In this document: in pieces, positions 9,365 to 16,898 of the stretch
Numbering within the stretch: position 1 is the first letter of the stretch
Layout: each line of letters begins with the position of its first letter
Assembly: GCA_000263395.1 (NCBI GenBank)
Contig: AJXE01000011.1
Span: forward strand, 57,197-121,196
Origin: Stutzerimonas stutzeri TS44
GTDB taxonomy: Bacteria; Pseudomonadota; Gammaproteobacteria; Pseudomonadales; Pseudomonadaceae
Reading direction: 5' to 3'
Length of the DNA: 64,000 nucleotides
Notes under the pieces: model-generated
The model's input: the letters and a program-made list of their open reading frames with translations, nothing else
Databases searched by the model: none
Told to the model about the DNA's origin: nothing
Program-made: the position numbers and the translations under genes

Positions 9365-10150
9365 ATGAAATTTCGCGACAAAGTGGTGCTGATCACCGGC
9401 GCCGGCCGCGGCATGGGGCGCGCCATTGCCCTGGAATACGCCAAGCAGGGCGCCAAAGTCGTGGTGTCGGCCCGGACCGCGAGATATGGCGAAGAAACCG
9501 TCGAACAGATCAATGCCTTGGGCGGCAGTGCCTGCCTGGTGGGTGGCGACATTGCGGATCGGTCGGCGATCAAATCGATGGTCGAGGGCGGCGTGGAGGC
9601 ATTCGGCGCGCTGGATATCGTGGTGCATTGCGCCGCTGATGCCCCTCATGGGCTAATCGCCGAGATGACTGACGACAGCATCGACCGTCTCGTGCGCAGC
9701 AACGTCCAGTCCCTGTTCTGGCTAGCGAAGGATGCCGCGCCGCATCTTTCAAAGGCGAAGGATACAGGGCGCCTCATTTTCATTTCCTCCGGCGAAGCCA
9801 ATCGCAAATACACACCGATGCTAATCGGTTATGGCTCAACTAAGGCGTTCATGAACGCCTTTGCGCGCGGCCTAGCGGTGGAGTTCGGGCCATTGAACAT
9901 CCTGGTCAACGTGGTCGAGCCAGGCCTGATCGGCACCGACCGGATGACCGAAGCGCTAGGCGAAGACTTGCCCCACAAGCTGGCAGAACACTTCCCGGTG
10001 GCGCGCCTCGGGCAGTCCCTGGACATCGCCAACGCCGTGCTCTTCTTGACCTCTAATGAGGCCTCCTACATCACCGGCACTTCGCTGCTGGTCGACGGCG
10101 GCGCAACCATGGTCTCACTGCCGATCGATGAAATACTCAAGGGGCACTAA
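9365..10150 (+). CDS. Short-chain dehydrogenase/reductase
   Basis: A 261-residue classical SDR; GAGGA precedes the ATG by 7 bases. Motifs: ITGAGRGMGRA (about residues 11-21), VVSARTAR at the cofactor-selecting strand end (Arg rather than Asp, which leans to NADP), and Ser in FISSGEANRKY with the catalytic YGSTK near residue 157. The usual NNAG is replaced by HCAAD, a less common variant. The C-terminus ends with LLVDGG typical of the family. It is flanked by the CrtC-like gene and an MFS transporter in the same direction, so the three may form an operon. The substrate is unknown. Confidence 0.87.
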   Translation: MKFRDKVVLITGAGRGMGRAIALEYAKQGAKVVVSARTARYGEETVEQINALGGSACLVGGDIADRSAIKSMVEGGVEAFGALDIVVHCAADAPHGLIAEMTDDSIDRLVRSNVQSLFWLAKDAAPHLSKAKDTGRLIFISSGEANRKYTPMLIGYGSTKAFMNAFARGLAVEFGPLNILVNVVEPGLIGTDRMTEALGEDLPHKLAEHFPVARLGQSLDIANAVLFLTSNEASYITGTSLLVDGGATMVSLPIDEILKGH

Positions 10151-10196
10151 CCAAGTCACCCATTCATCGCCCGCGGAGTGCGCCAGGAGTCTCGTC

Positions 10197-11450
10197 ATGA
10201 CATCGACAAACGAAACAAATGAGTTCAAGCAGGGCTGGCGCATCATGCTGCTCGGTTTGGTAGGCATCTGCACCAGCATCACCGCCGCGTTGCTCTATGG
10301 CTTCGGGACCATGGTCATCCCGCTGGAACAGGCCTTCGGCTGGAGCCGGGGCGATCTGCAAGCGTCCATCACGTTCCTGTTTGCCGGAGTCGCCATTTCC
10401 ACTCAATTGGTTGGCCCGCTGTACCGGGGCTTCGGGCTTCGACGGGTCGCCATCATTTCTATCGTGCTGCAAATCATCGGCTATTTCGCGATCACCCAAA
10501 TCGAGGGTTCGATCGGCTGGTTGTACCTGGCTTTTTTCCTGATGCCGATCGTGTGTGCGGGCACCATCGCGATCACCTGGACTCAGTTGGTCAATCTGTG
10601 GTTTGAGCGTAACCGGGGGCTGGCGCTGGCCGTCATTCTTTGCGGGACTGGATTGATGGCAATGGTTCTGCCACCGTTGCTGGCGCGGCTCATTGCGAAG
10701 TACGGCTGGCAGGCCGGCTTTTTCGCGCTGGGTGCCATGCCGCTGCTGGCGACCTTACCACTGTCGCTGCTGTGGTTGCGCTTGCCCTCGGAAACCACCG
10801 CCCGAAATCAGACTGGCGAGCAGAAAAGCACTGAACTGTCCGGTATGTCATACAAGCAAGCCCTGCGCTCCGGAACCTATTGGGGCTTCAACGTCGCGTT
10901 GATTATGTCGGTGTCGCTTACGGTCGGCATGGTCACCAATATCGTGCCGATGTTGCAAAGCACAGGCTTGAGCGCACAGACGGCTGCTCAGGTATTCGGC
11001 ACGTTCGGCATCGCGATCATCGTCGGGCGGCTGCTGGTCGGCTATCTGCTGGACCGCTATTCGCCATCGCTCGTGGCCGCGATCAGCTTGGCCCTGCCGG
11101 CGGTTGGCTGCGCCATTTTTCTGTTTGCCGATGTCCAGAACGTACCGCTATTGGTGCTGGCCACGCTGACCATCGGGGCGAGCGCCGGAGCTGAGTTCGA
11201 CCTGGCGGCGTTCCTGATGGCCCGCTATTTCGGGCTCAAAGACTACGCTCGCATATTCGGCTTGCATCTTGGGTTGATCACTATTGTCTCAGGCCTGGTG
11301 CCAATGTTTTTTGGTTACCTGTTCGAGCTTTATGGCGGTTACTCCGCTGTGCTGACAAGCTGCCTGGTCTTTGCGATTGTTGGCCCGTCGATTTTGCTCT
11401 GCTTGAGGATGGAGCCGGCATACCGCGCCCGGCAGCAGCAAACCGCCTGA
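10197..11450 (+). CDS. MFS transporter, monocarboxylate/oxalate-formate type
   Basis: The ATG at 10197 has AGGAG 7 bases upstream; the longer frame overlaps the SDR and lacks such a site. 417 residues with about 12 hydrophobic helices and short termini. The N-terminal helix ITAALLYGFGTMVIPLEQAF and the following WSRGDLQASITFLFAGVAIS are typical of the monocarboxylate-porter-like MFS branch. The protein is clearly paralogous to the MFS at 23225-24493 (shared ALLYGFGT, LQASITFLF, WTQLVNLW/WTQLLSLW and GAEFD.AAFL.ARYFGL motifs). It probably imports a carboxylated substrate such as a resin acid or a pathway acid; that is inference from context. Confidence 0.87.
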   Translation: MTSTNETNEFKQGWRIMLLGLVGICTSITAALLYGFGTMVIPLEQAFGWSRGDLQASITFLFAGVAISTQLVGPLYRGFGLRRVAIISIVLQIIGYFAITQIEGSIGWLYLAFFLMPIVCAGTIAITWTQLVNLWFERNRGLALAVILCGTGLMAMVLPPLLARLIAKYGWQAGFFALGAMPLLATLPLSLLWLRLPSETTARNQTGEQKSTELSGMSYKQALRSGTYWGFNVALIMSVSLTVGMVTNIVPMLQSTGLSAQTAAQVFGTFGIAIIVGRLLVGYLLDRYSPSLVAAISLALPAVGCAIFLFADVQNVPLLVLATLTIGASAGAEFDLAAFLMARYFGLKDYARIFGLHLGLITIVSGLVPMFFGYLFELYGGYSAVLTSCLVFAIVGPSILLCLRMEPAYRARQQQTA

Positions 11451-11516
11451 AGCGACTGCCCGAGCTTGAACCATTACCGCGGGTAAAACCGCCCTTCATC
11501 GAAACGAGGAAATCAA

Positions 11517-11873
11517 ATGAGTGACGATGCAAAACAAGCTATCGAACACTTCCTGCATGGGCAGGTGGAGTGCTGGAATAATGGCGACAAGGAAGGTTTT
11601 TTCGAACATTACCGCAGTGTGACTCGTAGCGGTCTGAGCATCGAATTCGTCGGACGACCGCTGCCAACAGATTCCTGGGAAATCCTCGAAGGCATGTGGG
11701 CGCAGCAACAGCCGCGCTGCCGCATCGAAGTCAGGGAAACCATCATCAACGGTGAAGAGGCCGCGTGCTACCACTACAACGCAATGCGTAACGGCGATGG
11801 TGGTATCGAAACCATTGAGCTGTACCGCTTCGATGGCGGCAGGCTTTGGGTGCGTTATTTCATCAAGAATTGA
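11517..11873 (+). CDS. SnoaL/NTF2-like small protein
   Basis: A 118-residue protein with the cone-fold pattern of SnoaL-like/NTF2 proteins: an N-terminal helix (AIEHFLHGQVECWNNGDKEGFFEHY), a beta-rich middle, and a C-terminal IETIELYRFDGGRLWVRYF strand pair. Family members are isomerases, dehydratases or ligand-binding proteins. No catalytic residues can be assigned with confidence. The start follows an ACGAGGAAATCA ribosome site. It is the last gene of the rightward group and is followed by a strong terminator. Confidence 0.75.
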   Translation: MSDDAKQAIEHFLHGQVECWNNGDKEGFFEHYRSVTRSGLSIEFVGRPLPTDSWEILEGMWAQQQPRCRIEVRETIINGEEAACYHYNAMRNGDGGIETIELYRFDGGRLWVRYFIKN

Positions 11874-11891
11874 TGGAGTGTTTCCGGATGC

Positions 11892-11921
11892 AAAAAGGGT
11901 GCGATACGTCGCACCTTTTTT
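11892..11921. terminator. Bidirectional rho-independent terminator
   Basis: AAAAAGGGTGCGA-TACG-TCGCACCTTTTTT: a 7-bp GC-rich stem with a 4-base loop, flanked by an A run on the left and a T run on the right. It can therefore stop both the rightward SnoaL transcript and the leftward transcript coming from 12004. Confidence 0.88.
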
Positions 11922-11980
11922 GCATCTTTCCACGTCCGGTGAGGTGTTTTCGGGTCCAGCGATGAAGGCCGGTACGCTAG

Positions 11981-12015
11981 CTTCAGTCTTCAGTCTTCAG
12001 TCTTCAGTCTTCAGT
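11981..12015 (+). repeat. Five tandem copies of CTTCAGT
   Basis: Five exact head-to-tail 7-mers lie between the terminator and the end of the small minus-strand gene. The last copies overlap that gene's end: its TGA stop (12004-12006) is inside the repeat. Confidence 0.95.
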
Positions 12016-12237
12016 CTTTTTGCGCGAAGTCCAAAAGCCTTTTGCCAGTAGCAGTGGCAGACAAAGGATGACGCGCAATCCGAGCAGCCGGGCGGCCTGC
12101 CAGCAGTCTTCCGGGTTGACTAGGATGGTGGTGGTCATGGCGCCCATGACCTTGCCCTTGATCACCAGTCGCTCACCGTCCCGCGTGATGGATTTGACGT
12201 CCATCATCTCCACGCCTTCTTTGCTGAACATTTTCAT
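12004..12237 (-). CDS. Small hypothetical protein with C-terminal hydrophobic segment
   Basis: 77 residues starting MKMFSKEGVEMMDVKSI at the ATG 12237, with AGGAG 10 bases upstream. The first half looks like a small beta domain (DVKSITRDGERLVIKGKVMG). A hydrophobic helix (LLGLRVILCLPLLLAKGF) and a charged tail follow. It lies 25 bp after the FAD oxidoreductase and ends the leftward operon 18296-12004. A membrane or membrane-associated accessory role is possible, but I do not recognise a named family. The stop codon is supplied by a heptanucleotide repeat tract. Confidence 0.65.
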   Translation of the reverse strand: MKMFSKEGVEMMDVKSITRDGERLVIKGKVMGAMTTTILVNPEDCWQAARLLGLRVILCLPLLLAKGFWTSRKKTED

Positions 12238-12262
12238 GCTGCGCTCGCTCCTGCCAGTGGGC

Positions 12263-13846
12263 TCAGGCACCGACCAGTTCGTCGAAGTCCAAGCCGGATT
12301 CCTCCAGCAGCACCCGCGCCACGTTGCGCCCGGAAGCCGCGGTGACGCCGCCGCCGGGGTGGGTGCTGGCGCCGGCCAGGTATAGACCTTCCACTGGCGA
12401 TTTGTACTGGGCGTAGCCAGGGGCGGGACGGTTGCCGGCGATCTGCCAGGAGTAGGAGCCGAAGTGAAGAATGTCGGCGCCAATCATGGCGTTGTTGTGG
12501 CGCTCGATGTCCAGCGGGGTCATCCACGAGAAGCCGATGATGTTGTCGTCGTCCATGTTGGTGGTGAGCTTGCGCAGGTCGTCGAGGAAGGCGTGGGCCA
12601 CCTCTTCACCGATCTCGTCCCAGCGCTGCGCTCCGCCTTTGAGGTTGTAGGGGCAGAAGGCGTACATGTTGAGCACGCGCTTGCCTTCCGGCGCGCGGGT
12701 CTTGTCGTAGGTGTCCTGGGTCACGTAGGCGATGAAGTCGCGACGCGGGATGCCGTACTCCAGGTCGCGGAAGGCGCGGGCGAATTCCTCAGGGTCGGAG
12801 TGCGAGCGTTCCACCCAGAAGAAATCGTCCACCGCCGGGCCGACCTTATAGCGCGGTGCTTCACGCAGGGCGACGTGCATGTTGAACGGCTGGAAGCTGC
12901 TGTGCTTGAGGGTGCGGATGCGCTGCTCGAAACCTTCGGGTAGTTCGCAACCGGGGACCATGGCGGGGAATACCTGCTTGGCGTGCAGAGTGGAGATCAC
13001 GCCCTGACGGGCGAGGATTTGCTCGCCGCTGTCTAGGATCACACCGGTCACCTTGCCGCCTTCGATCTTGAACTGTTTGACCGGCGCCTCGGTACGCACT
13101 TCGCCGCCATGGTGTTCCAGGCAGGCGCGCAGGGCGTCGGCGAAGGCGCCGGAACCGCCGACCGGGATGCCCACGCCGTAGCGGTGCATCAGCGGCAGGA
13201 TGATGTAGAAGCCGAAGCCGGTGCCGTTGTCGAACGGATTCATCATCGCCTCGGAGGCGTAGCGGGCCAGCGCGATCTTGACCTTGTCGTTCTCGAACCA
13301 TTCGCAAATGTAGTCCCAGGCGCTCATCGCCTGGGTGCGCATCAGTTCCTGGCCGACCTGGCTCTGCTCCATCATCAGCGCCTGGTGCGAAGCGCTCGGC
13401 GGCGTGTTGAACATGCCCATGACCAGCATGTCGAGGTTCTGGAACACCTGGTGGTTGAAGCGGCGGTAGGCGTCGGCGTCACGCTCGGAGAACTTGGCGA
13501 TGGCCTGGCAGGTGCGCTCCAGGTCGGTGTAAAACTCCAGGGTGCTGCCGTCGTCATAGAAGATCGCGGTCATCTTGTCGGGGTTGATGTACTGCAGGCC
13601 GAACTTCGCCTTCAGCTCCAGCTCGTCGTTGCGCAGCAGCGGGTTGGCCTGCAGCAGGGTGTGCGCCACCGAGCAGACGTCGTGCTTGAAGCCGGGAATG
13701 GTCAGTTCGCGGGTCATGACCCCGCCGCCGACCTTGTCATTCTTCTCCACCACGCACACGCTGCGCCCGGCCTTGGCCAGGTAGCAGGCGGCGACCAGAC
13801 CGTTGTGGCCGCCGCCGGCGATGACGATGTCGTAGGTCTTGCTCAT
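12263..13846 (-). CDS. NAD(P)/FAD-dependent oxidoreductase, phytoene desaturase-like (second copy)
   Basis: Start taken at ATG 13846 (MSKTYDIVIAGGG...) with an AAGGATAAGAAG ribosome site. The upstream in-frame extension is not protein-like. 527 residues with an FAD motif at the N-terminus (IVIAGGGHNGLVAACYLAKA, then VVEKNDKVGGG) and LYLAGASTHPGGGVTAASG at the C-terminus. It belongs to the same superfamily as 5498-7090 but is not a recent duplicate. Sequence and codon use here are much more GC-rich at third positions than in the dit genes. It follows the extradiol dioxygenase in a leftward operon and may desaturate or aromatise a cyclic substrate before dioxygenation (inference). Confidence 0.87.
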   Translation of the reverse strand: MSKTYDIVIAGGGHNGLVAACYLAKAGRSVCVVEKNDKVGGGVMTRELTIPGFKHDVCSVAHTLLQANPLLRNDELELKAKFGLQYINPDKMTAIFYDDGSTLEFYTDLERTCQAIAKFSERDADAYRRFNHQVFQNLDMLVMGMFNTPPSASHQALMMEQSQVGQELMRTQAMSAWDYICEWFENDKVKIALARYASEAMMNPFDNGTGFGFYIILPLMHRYGVGIPVGGSGAFADALRACLEHHGGEVRTEAPVKQFKIEGGKVTGVILDSGEQILARQGVISTLHAKQVFPAMVPGCELPEGFEQRIRTLKHSSFQPFNMHVALREAPRYKVGPAVDDFFWVERSHSDPEEFARAFRDLEYGIPRRDFIAYVTQDTYDKTRAPEGKRVLNMYAFCPYNLKGGAQRWDEIGEEVAHAFLDDLRKLTTNMDDDNIIGFSWMTPLDIERHNNAMIGADILHFGSYSWQIAGNRPAPGYAQYKSPVEGLYLAGASTHPGGGVTAASGRNVARVLLEESGLDFDELVGA

Positions 13847-13889
13847 CTTCTTATCCTTTTTCTGTCGATGTTGGTGTGGATTCGCGCGC

Positions 13890-14810
13890 TCAGTCGTCGG
13901 GGTAGCGCTCCACGGGCATGACGCTGGGGCCAAGGATCGGTCCGACCCGCTCATGGCCCCAGACGCTCAGGTGCTCGGGGTTCAGCTCGAAGCCGTCGTG
14001 GTGCCAGGGTTCCAGTTCGTGGATGCACTCCACCGCGAACCCGGAGGGGCTGAAGTGGTAGAAGGAAACGTGCGGATCCTGACAGTGCTGGCCGAGGGTC
14101 ATCTGCATCGGCAACTCGCGCTGGCGCACGATGTCGTAGGTTTCGCCGAGGTCGCGCAGGCTCTTGACGAACAGGCCGATGTGCTGCACACCCTTCATGC
14201 CGGGGGCATGGCCGAAGGCGATGTCGTGGCTGGTCTTGTCGTTCAGCTTGGCGCGGAAGAAGCCGGTACGGCCCTTGCCGGCGCCCGCGCCGTACCAGTG
14301 GAAGCCCATCAGCTCGATGAAGAAGGCTTCCAGCTCGGGACCGTAGTCCGGCGTCATCAGGACGATATGGCCGACGCCACGCTCGTCGGCGACGAAACCG
14401 CCGTGAAGGCGGCCGGGAACGAACGAGCGCGGCGTCCATTTCTGTCCGTAGAAGAGTTCGTGCTGGTAGCCCGCCGGGCAGCGGAAGCGCACCAGTTCGC
14501 GCACCCCGCGTATCTCGCGCAAGGCGTCATCGCCGATTTCCAGGGCCACCCCGGCTGCGCGAAAGCGCGCCACGGCGGCGTCGAAGGCCTGCCGTCCGCG
14601 GGCCTCCCAGCCGATATAGGCGATGCGGTCGATGGGCCCGGGGTGAAAGGCGATGCGGTGACGGCGGTCGTCGCTGCGCAGGTACAGTGAGTCGGGGTCG
14701 CCCGCCGGGGCGTTGCCCAGCCCCAGGCCGAGCACCTGCGGTGCGTACTCGTGCCAGGCGTCCAGGTTCGGGCTTTCGAAGCCCAGGTAGCCAATGCCGA
14801 TGATGTCCAT
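13890..14810 (-). CDS. Extradiol ring-cleavage dioxygenase (VOC), DitC paralog
   Basis: 306 residues, collinear with DitC (27503-28444) from MDIIGIGY to the VWGHE.VGPILGPSV end. The type I extradiol iron ligands are present: His148 (GVGHIVLMTP), His210 (GVQHIGLFV) and Glu261 (FAVECIHE). The active-site His195 (TSHDIAFG) and the LGQH.QDPHVSFYHF segment are also present. It should open a catechol-type ring meta to the hydroxyls. The neighbours on the same strand are a Rieske dioxygenase alpha/beta pair, an amidohydrolase and an FAD oxidoreductase, so this operon holds a complete ring hydroxylation and cleavage set parallel to dit. The substrate is probably a related aromatic terpenoid. Confidence 0.92.
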   Translation of the reverse strand: MDIIGIGYLGFESPNLDAWHEYAPQVLGLGLGNAPAGDPDSLYLRSDDRRHRIAFHPGPIDRIAYIGWEARGRQAFDAAVARFRAAGVALEIGDDALREIRGVRELVRFRCPAGYQHELFYGQKWTPRSFVPGRLHGGFVADERGVGHIVLMTPDYGPELEAFFIELMGFHWYGAGAGKGRTGFFRAKLNDKTSHDIAFGHAPGMKGVQHIGLFVKSLRDLGETYDIVRQRELPMQMTLGQHCQDPHVSFYHFSPSGFAVECIHELEPWHHDGFELNPEHLSVWGHERVGPILGPSVMPVERYPDD

Positions 14811-14880
14811 GCTGGCCTCGTGTCGTTGTCTTGAACCGTCCCCTCCCGGCCTTTGCCCGGGAGGGGCGCCATGGCCTTTC

Positions 14881-16188
14881 CTACAACGCGGTCTGGGCGT
14901 CCGCCTGGGCGAACATCGCGTTGATGTCGCCGGAGGTCACCGGCTTGCCTTTCTCGCGCTTGGGCGCGGCGCCGCCCATGCCCAGTGCGGGCTCGATATT
15001 GACGTGCGTGGCCTGGGCGCGCAGCGCGCCGACCGTGCAGTTTTCCCGGCCGAGCAGGGGGAACGGGTCGTAGGAGAACTCACGCATGGCGTTGAGGTGG
15101 GTGACCTTGTGGATGGTCGCCTCGGGCAGCTTGCGCAGGCTTTCCCAGGCCACTTCCGGCGAGAACGGCCAGGTGCAGTCCGAATGCGGGTAGTCGCATT
15201 CCCAGGTGACCATGTCCTCGCCCACGTCGGCCAGGTTGCGCAGGCCGAAATCGTCCTCGATGAAACAGGTGATGATGTGCTTGCGGAACACGTCGCTGGG
15301 CTTCTTGCCGCCGAAGTCGGCATTGGTCCAGGCGTGGTGATGGCGATGGGTGAAGTCGGCGCGCTCCAGCAGGTAGGGAATCCAGCCGATGCCGCCTTCG
15401 GACAGGGCCATGCGCAGGTCGGGAAATTTCTTCCACATCGGCGCCCAGATCCAGTCGGCGGCGGAGTTGGCGATGGAGATCGGCATGGAGGTGATCCAGG
15501 CATCGATCGGCGACAGCTCGGAGGCGTGCTCGGCCTTGATGCCGGTGCCGATGTGGCAGCAGATCACCACCTTGTTGTCGGCGCAGGCCTTCCAAAGCGG
15601 GTCCCAGTAGTCGCTGTGGATCGACGGGAAGCCATGCAGCGCCGGGTTGTCGGACAGCGACAGGGCATGCACGCCGAGCTTCGCCAGGCGGGTGACCTCG
15701 GCGGCGGCGGCCTGCATGTCCCACCAGGGCACCAGCATCAGCGGGATGAAGCGGCCGGGGGCGACGTTGCACCAGTCGTGCAGGTGCCAGTCGTTGTAGG
15801 CCTGGATCGCCGCCAGGGACACGGCGCGGTCCGGGTGGTTCTGGAAGCGCTGGCCGGCGAAGCCGGGGAAGGTCGGGAAGCAGATCGAGCCGAGGATGCC
15901 GTTGGCGCTCATGTCGTCGACCCGGGCCTTGATGTCCCAGGTGCCGCGGCGCATGTGCTCGTAGCCCAGCGGCTCCATGCCGTACTCCTCCTTGGGCCGG
16001 CCCACCACCGAGTTGAGGCCCATGTAGCCGGTGGCCTGGCCTTCGAATACCCAGACGTCGCGGCCGCCGTGCTGCTCGACGCGCGGCTGGCGCCCCTTGA
16101 AGCGCTCCGGCATGTGGCGGTCGAAGGCCCCGGCCGGTTCAATGGCGTGGTCGTCCACGCTGACGAGGATCATGTCTTCGAGTTTCAT
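14881..16188 (-). CDS. ACMSD-type amidohydrolase (metal-dependent hydrolase/decarboxylase)
   Basis: 435 residues, the same length as, and closely similar along its whole length to, the protein at 48399-49706. Motifs of the amidohydrolase_2 (ACMSD-like) family are visible: VSVDDHAIEP at the N-terminus, CCHIGTG with a metal-type His, and WECDYPHSDCTWP with the conserved Asp near the C-terminus. Family members hydrolyse or decarboxylate ring-cleavage products. Placed between the dioxygenase beta subunit and the extradiol enzyme, it likely acts on the ring-opened product. The ribosome site GGAGA lies about 11 bases upstream. Third positions are very GC-rich, which also produces a long but meaningless antisense frame. 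Confidence 0.88.
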   Translation of the reverse strand: MKLEDMILVSVDDHAIEPAGAFDRHMPERFKGRQPRVEQHGGRDVWVFEGQATGYMGLNSVVGRPKEEYGMEPLGYEHMRRGTWDIKARVDDMSANGILGSICFPTFPGFAGQRFQNHPDRAVSLAAIQAYNDWHLHDWCNVAPGRFIPLMLVPWWDMQAAAAEVTRLAKLGVHALSLSDNPALHGFPSIHSDYWDPLWKACADNKVVICCHIGTGIKAEHASELSPIDAWITSMPISIANSAADWIWAPMWKKFPDLRMALSEGGIGWIPYLLERADFTHRHHHAWTNADFGGKKPSDVFRKHIITCFIEDDFGLRNLADVGEDMVTWECDYPHSDCTWPFSPEVAWESLRKLPEATIHKVTHLNAMREFSYDPFPLLGRENCTVGALRAQATHVNIEPALGMGGAAPKREKGKPVTSGDINAMFAQADAQTAL

Positions 16189-16246
16189 TTATTGTTGTTC
16201 TCCATGGTTGGCCGCAGCGGCTGCGGCCATTGCCCAAGCGGGTCGA

Positions 16247-16822
16247 TCAAAGGAAGATGCCGAGGTTCGGAGTGCCGATCACTACCTGATCCAGCATGAT
16301 TTCGCGCCGCGCCAGTTTCAGTTGGCCGTTCTCGCGGCGCAGGATGTCCTGGCGTTCGCAGGGGATCAGGTCGAACGTGTCGAAATCGAAGCGGCTGCGG
16401 GTCACCAGCAGGTAGCTCAGCACCTTGTATTCATCGGCCTTGTCGGTGCCGAATACGCGGATATTGCTGACCAGGCGCTTGGTGCGCGAAGGCGGATCCT
16501 CGCCCCAGGCGCTGCGGGTGTCGGTGATGCGCATGATGCGCACCATCAGCGAGCCATGGTTCTCGTGCAGGTGCTGGACGTTGCGCACCACGGTCTGCTG
16601 TTGCAGGCGGTTGGGACGGGTCAGGCGCAGCGGTGCGTTGTACTCGATGTCCTGGGTCAGGGTTTCGCTCCACTGCTTGAGTTGCAGGGTGTCCAGCAGC
16701 TCCGCTTCGTCGTAGAGGAAGTCGACGATTTCGCTATGGAGCGGGCTGCCGCTGGCGATGCGCTTGCTGCGGTCGGTCGGCGGCAGAGGGGTGGGGGCGA
16801 GCAGGGTCTGTAAGTCGTTCAT
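16247..16822 (-). CDS. Ring-hydroxylating dioxygenase beta subunit, DitA2 paralog
   Basis: 191 residues, identical in length to DitA2. Shared landmarks: the start of the SnoaL-like fold (IVDFLYDEAELLDTLQLKQW), SAWGEDPPSRTKRLVSNI, YLLVTRSRFD and the C-terminal KLARREIMLDQVVIGTPNLG. The subunit supports the alpha3beta3 hexamer of Rieske oxygenases and has no catalytic metal. It is 76 bp downstream of the alpha-subunit gene. No ferredoxin gene lies in this operon, so electrons must come from DitA3 or from the [2Fe-2S] ferredoxin at 22880. Confidence 0.9.
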   Translation of the reverse strand: MNDLQTLLAPTPLPPTDRSKRIASGSPLHSEIVDFLYDEAELLDTLQLKQWSETLTQDIEYNAPLRLTRPNRLQQQTVVRNVQHLHENHGSLMVRIMRITDTRSAWGEDPPSRTKRLVSNIRVFGTDKADEYKVLSYLLVTRSRFDFDTFDLIPCERQDILRRENGQLKLARREIMLDQVVIGTPNLGIFL

Positions 16823-16898
16823 GGCGATCTCCGTGAAGCTGTGCGTGCCGTCGGCCGCGCTGCGCAGCCGGGCAGGGTGTACGAGGATGGGGTGGCGG

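Noticed and set aside
10056..10196. A longer start for the MFS gene at 10197
   Set aside because: It overlaps the SDR coding region in another frame; AGGAG is correctly spaced from the ATG at 10197.
13109..13921. A 270-codon plus-strand frame inside the flavoprotein gene
   Set aside because: Shadow frame of the same kind; the minus-strand gene has clear FAD motifs and a ribosome site.
14794..16299. A 501-codon open frame on the plus strand antisense to the amidohydrolase
   Set aside because: It results from the very high GC at third positions of the real gene. It has no ribosome site, no motif and a Val/Gly/His-rich translation.
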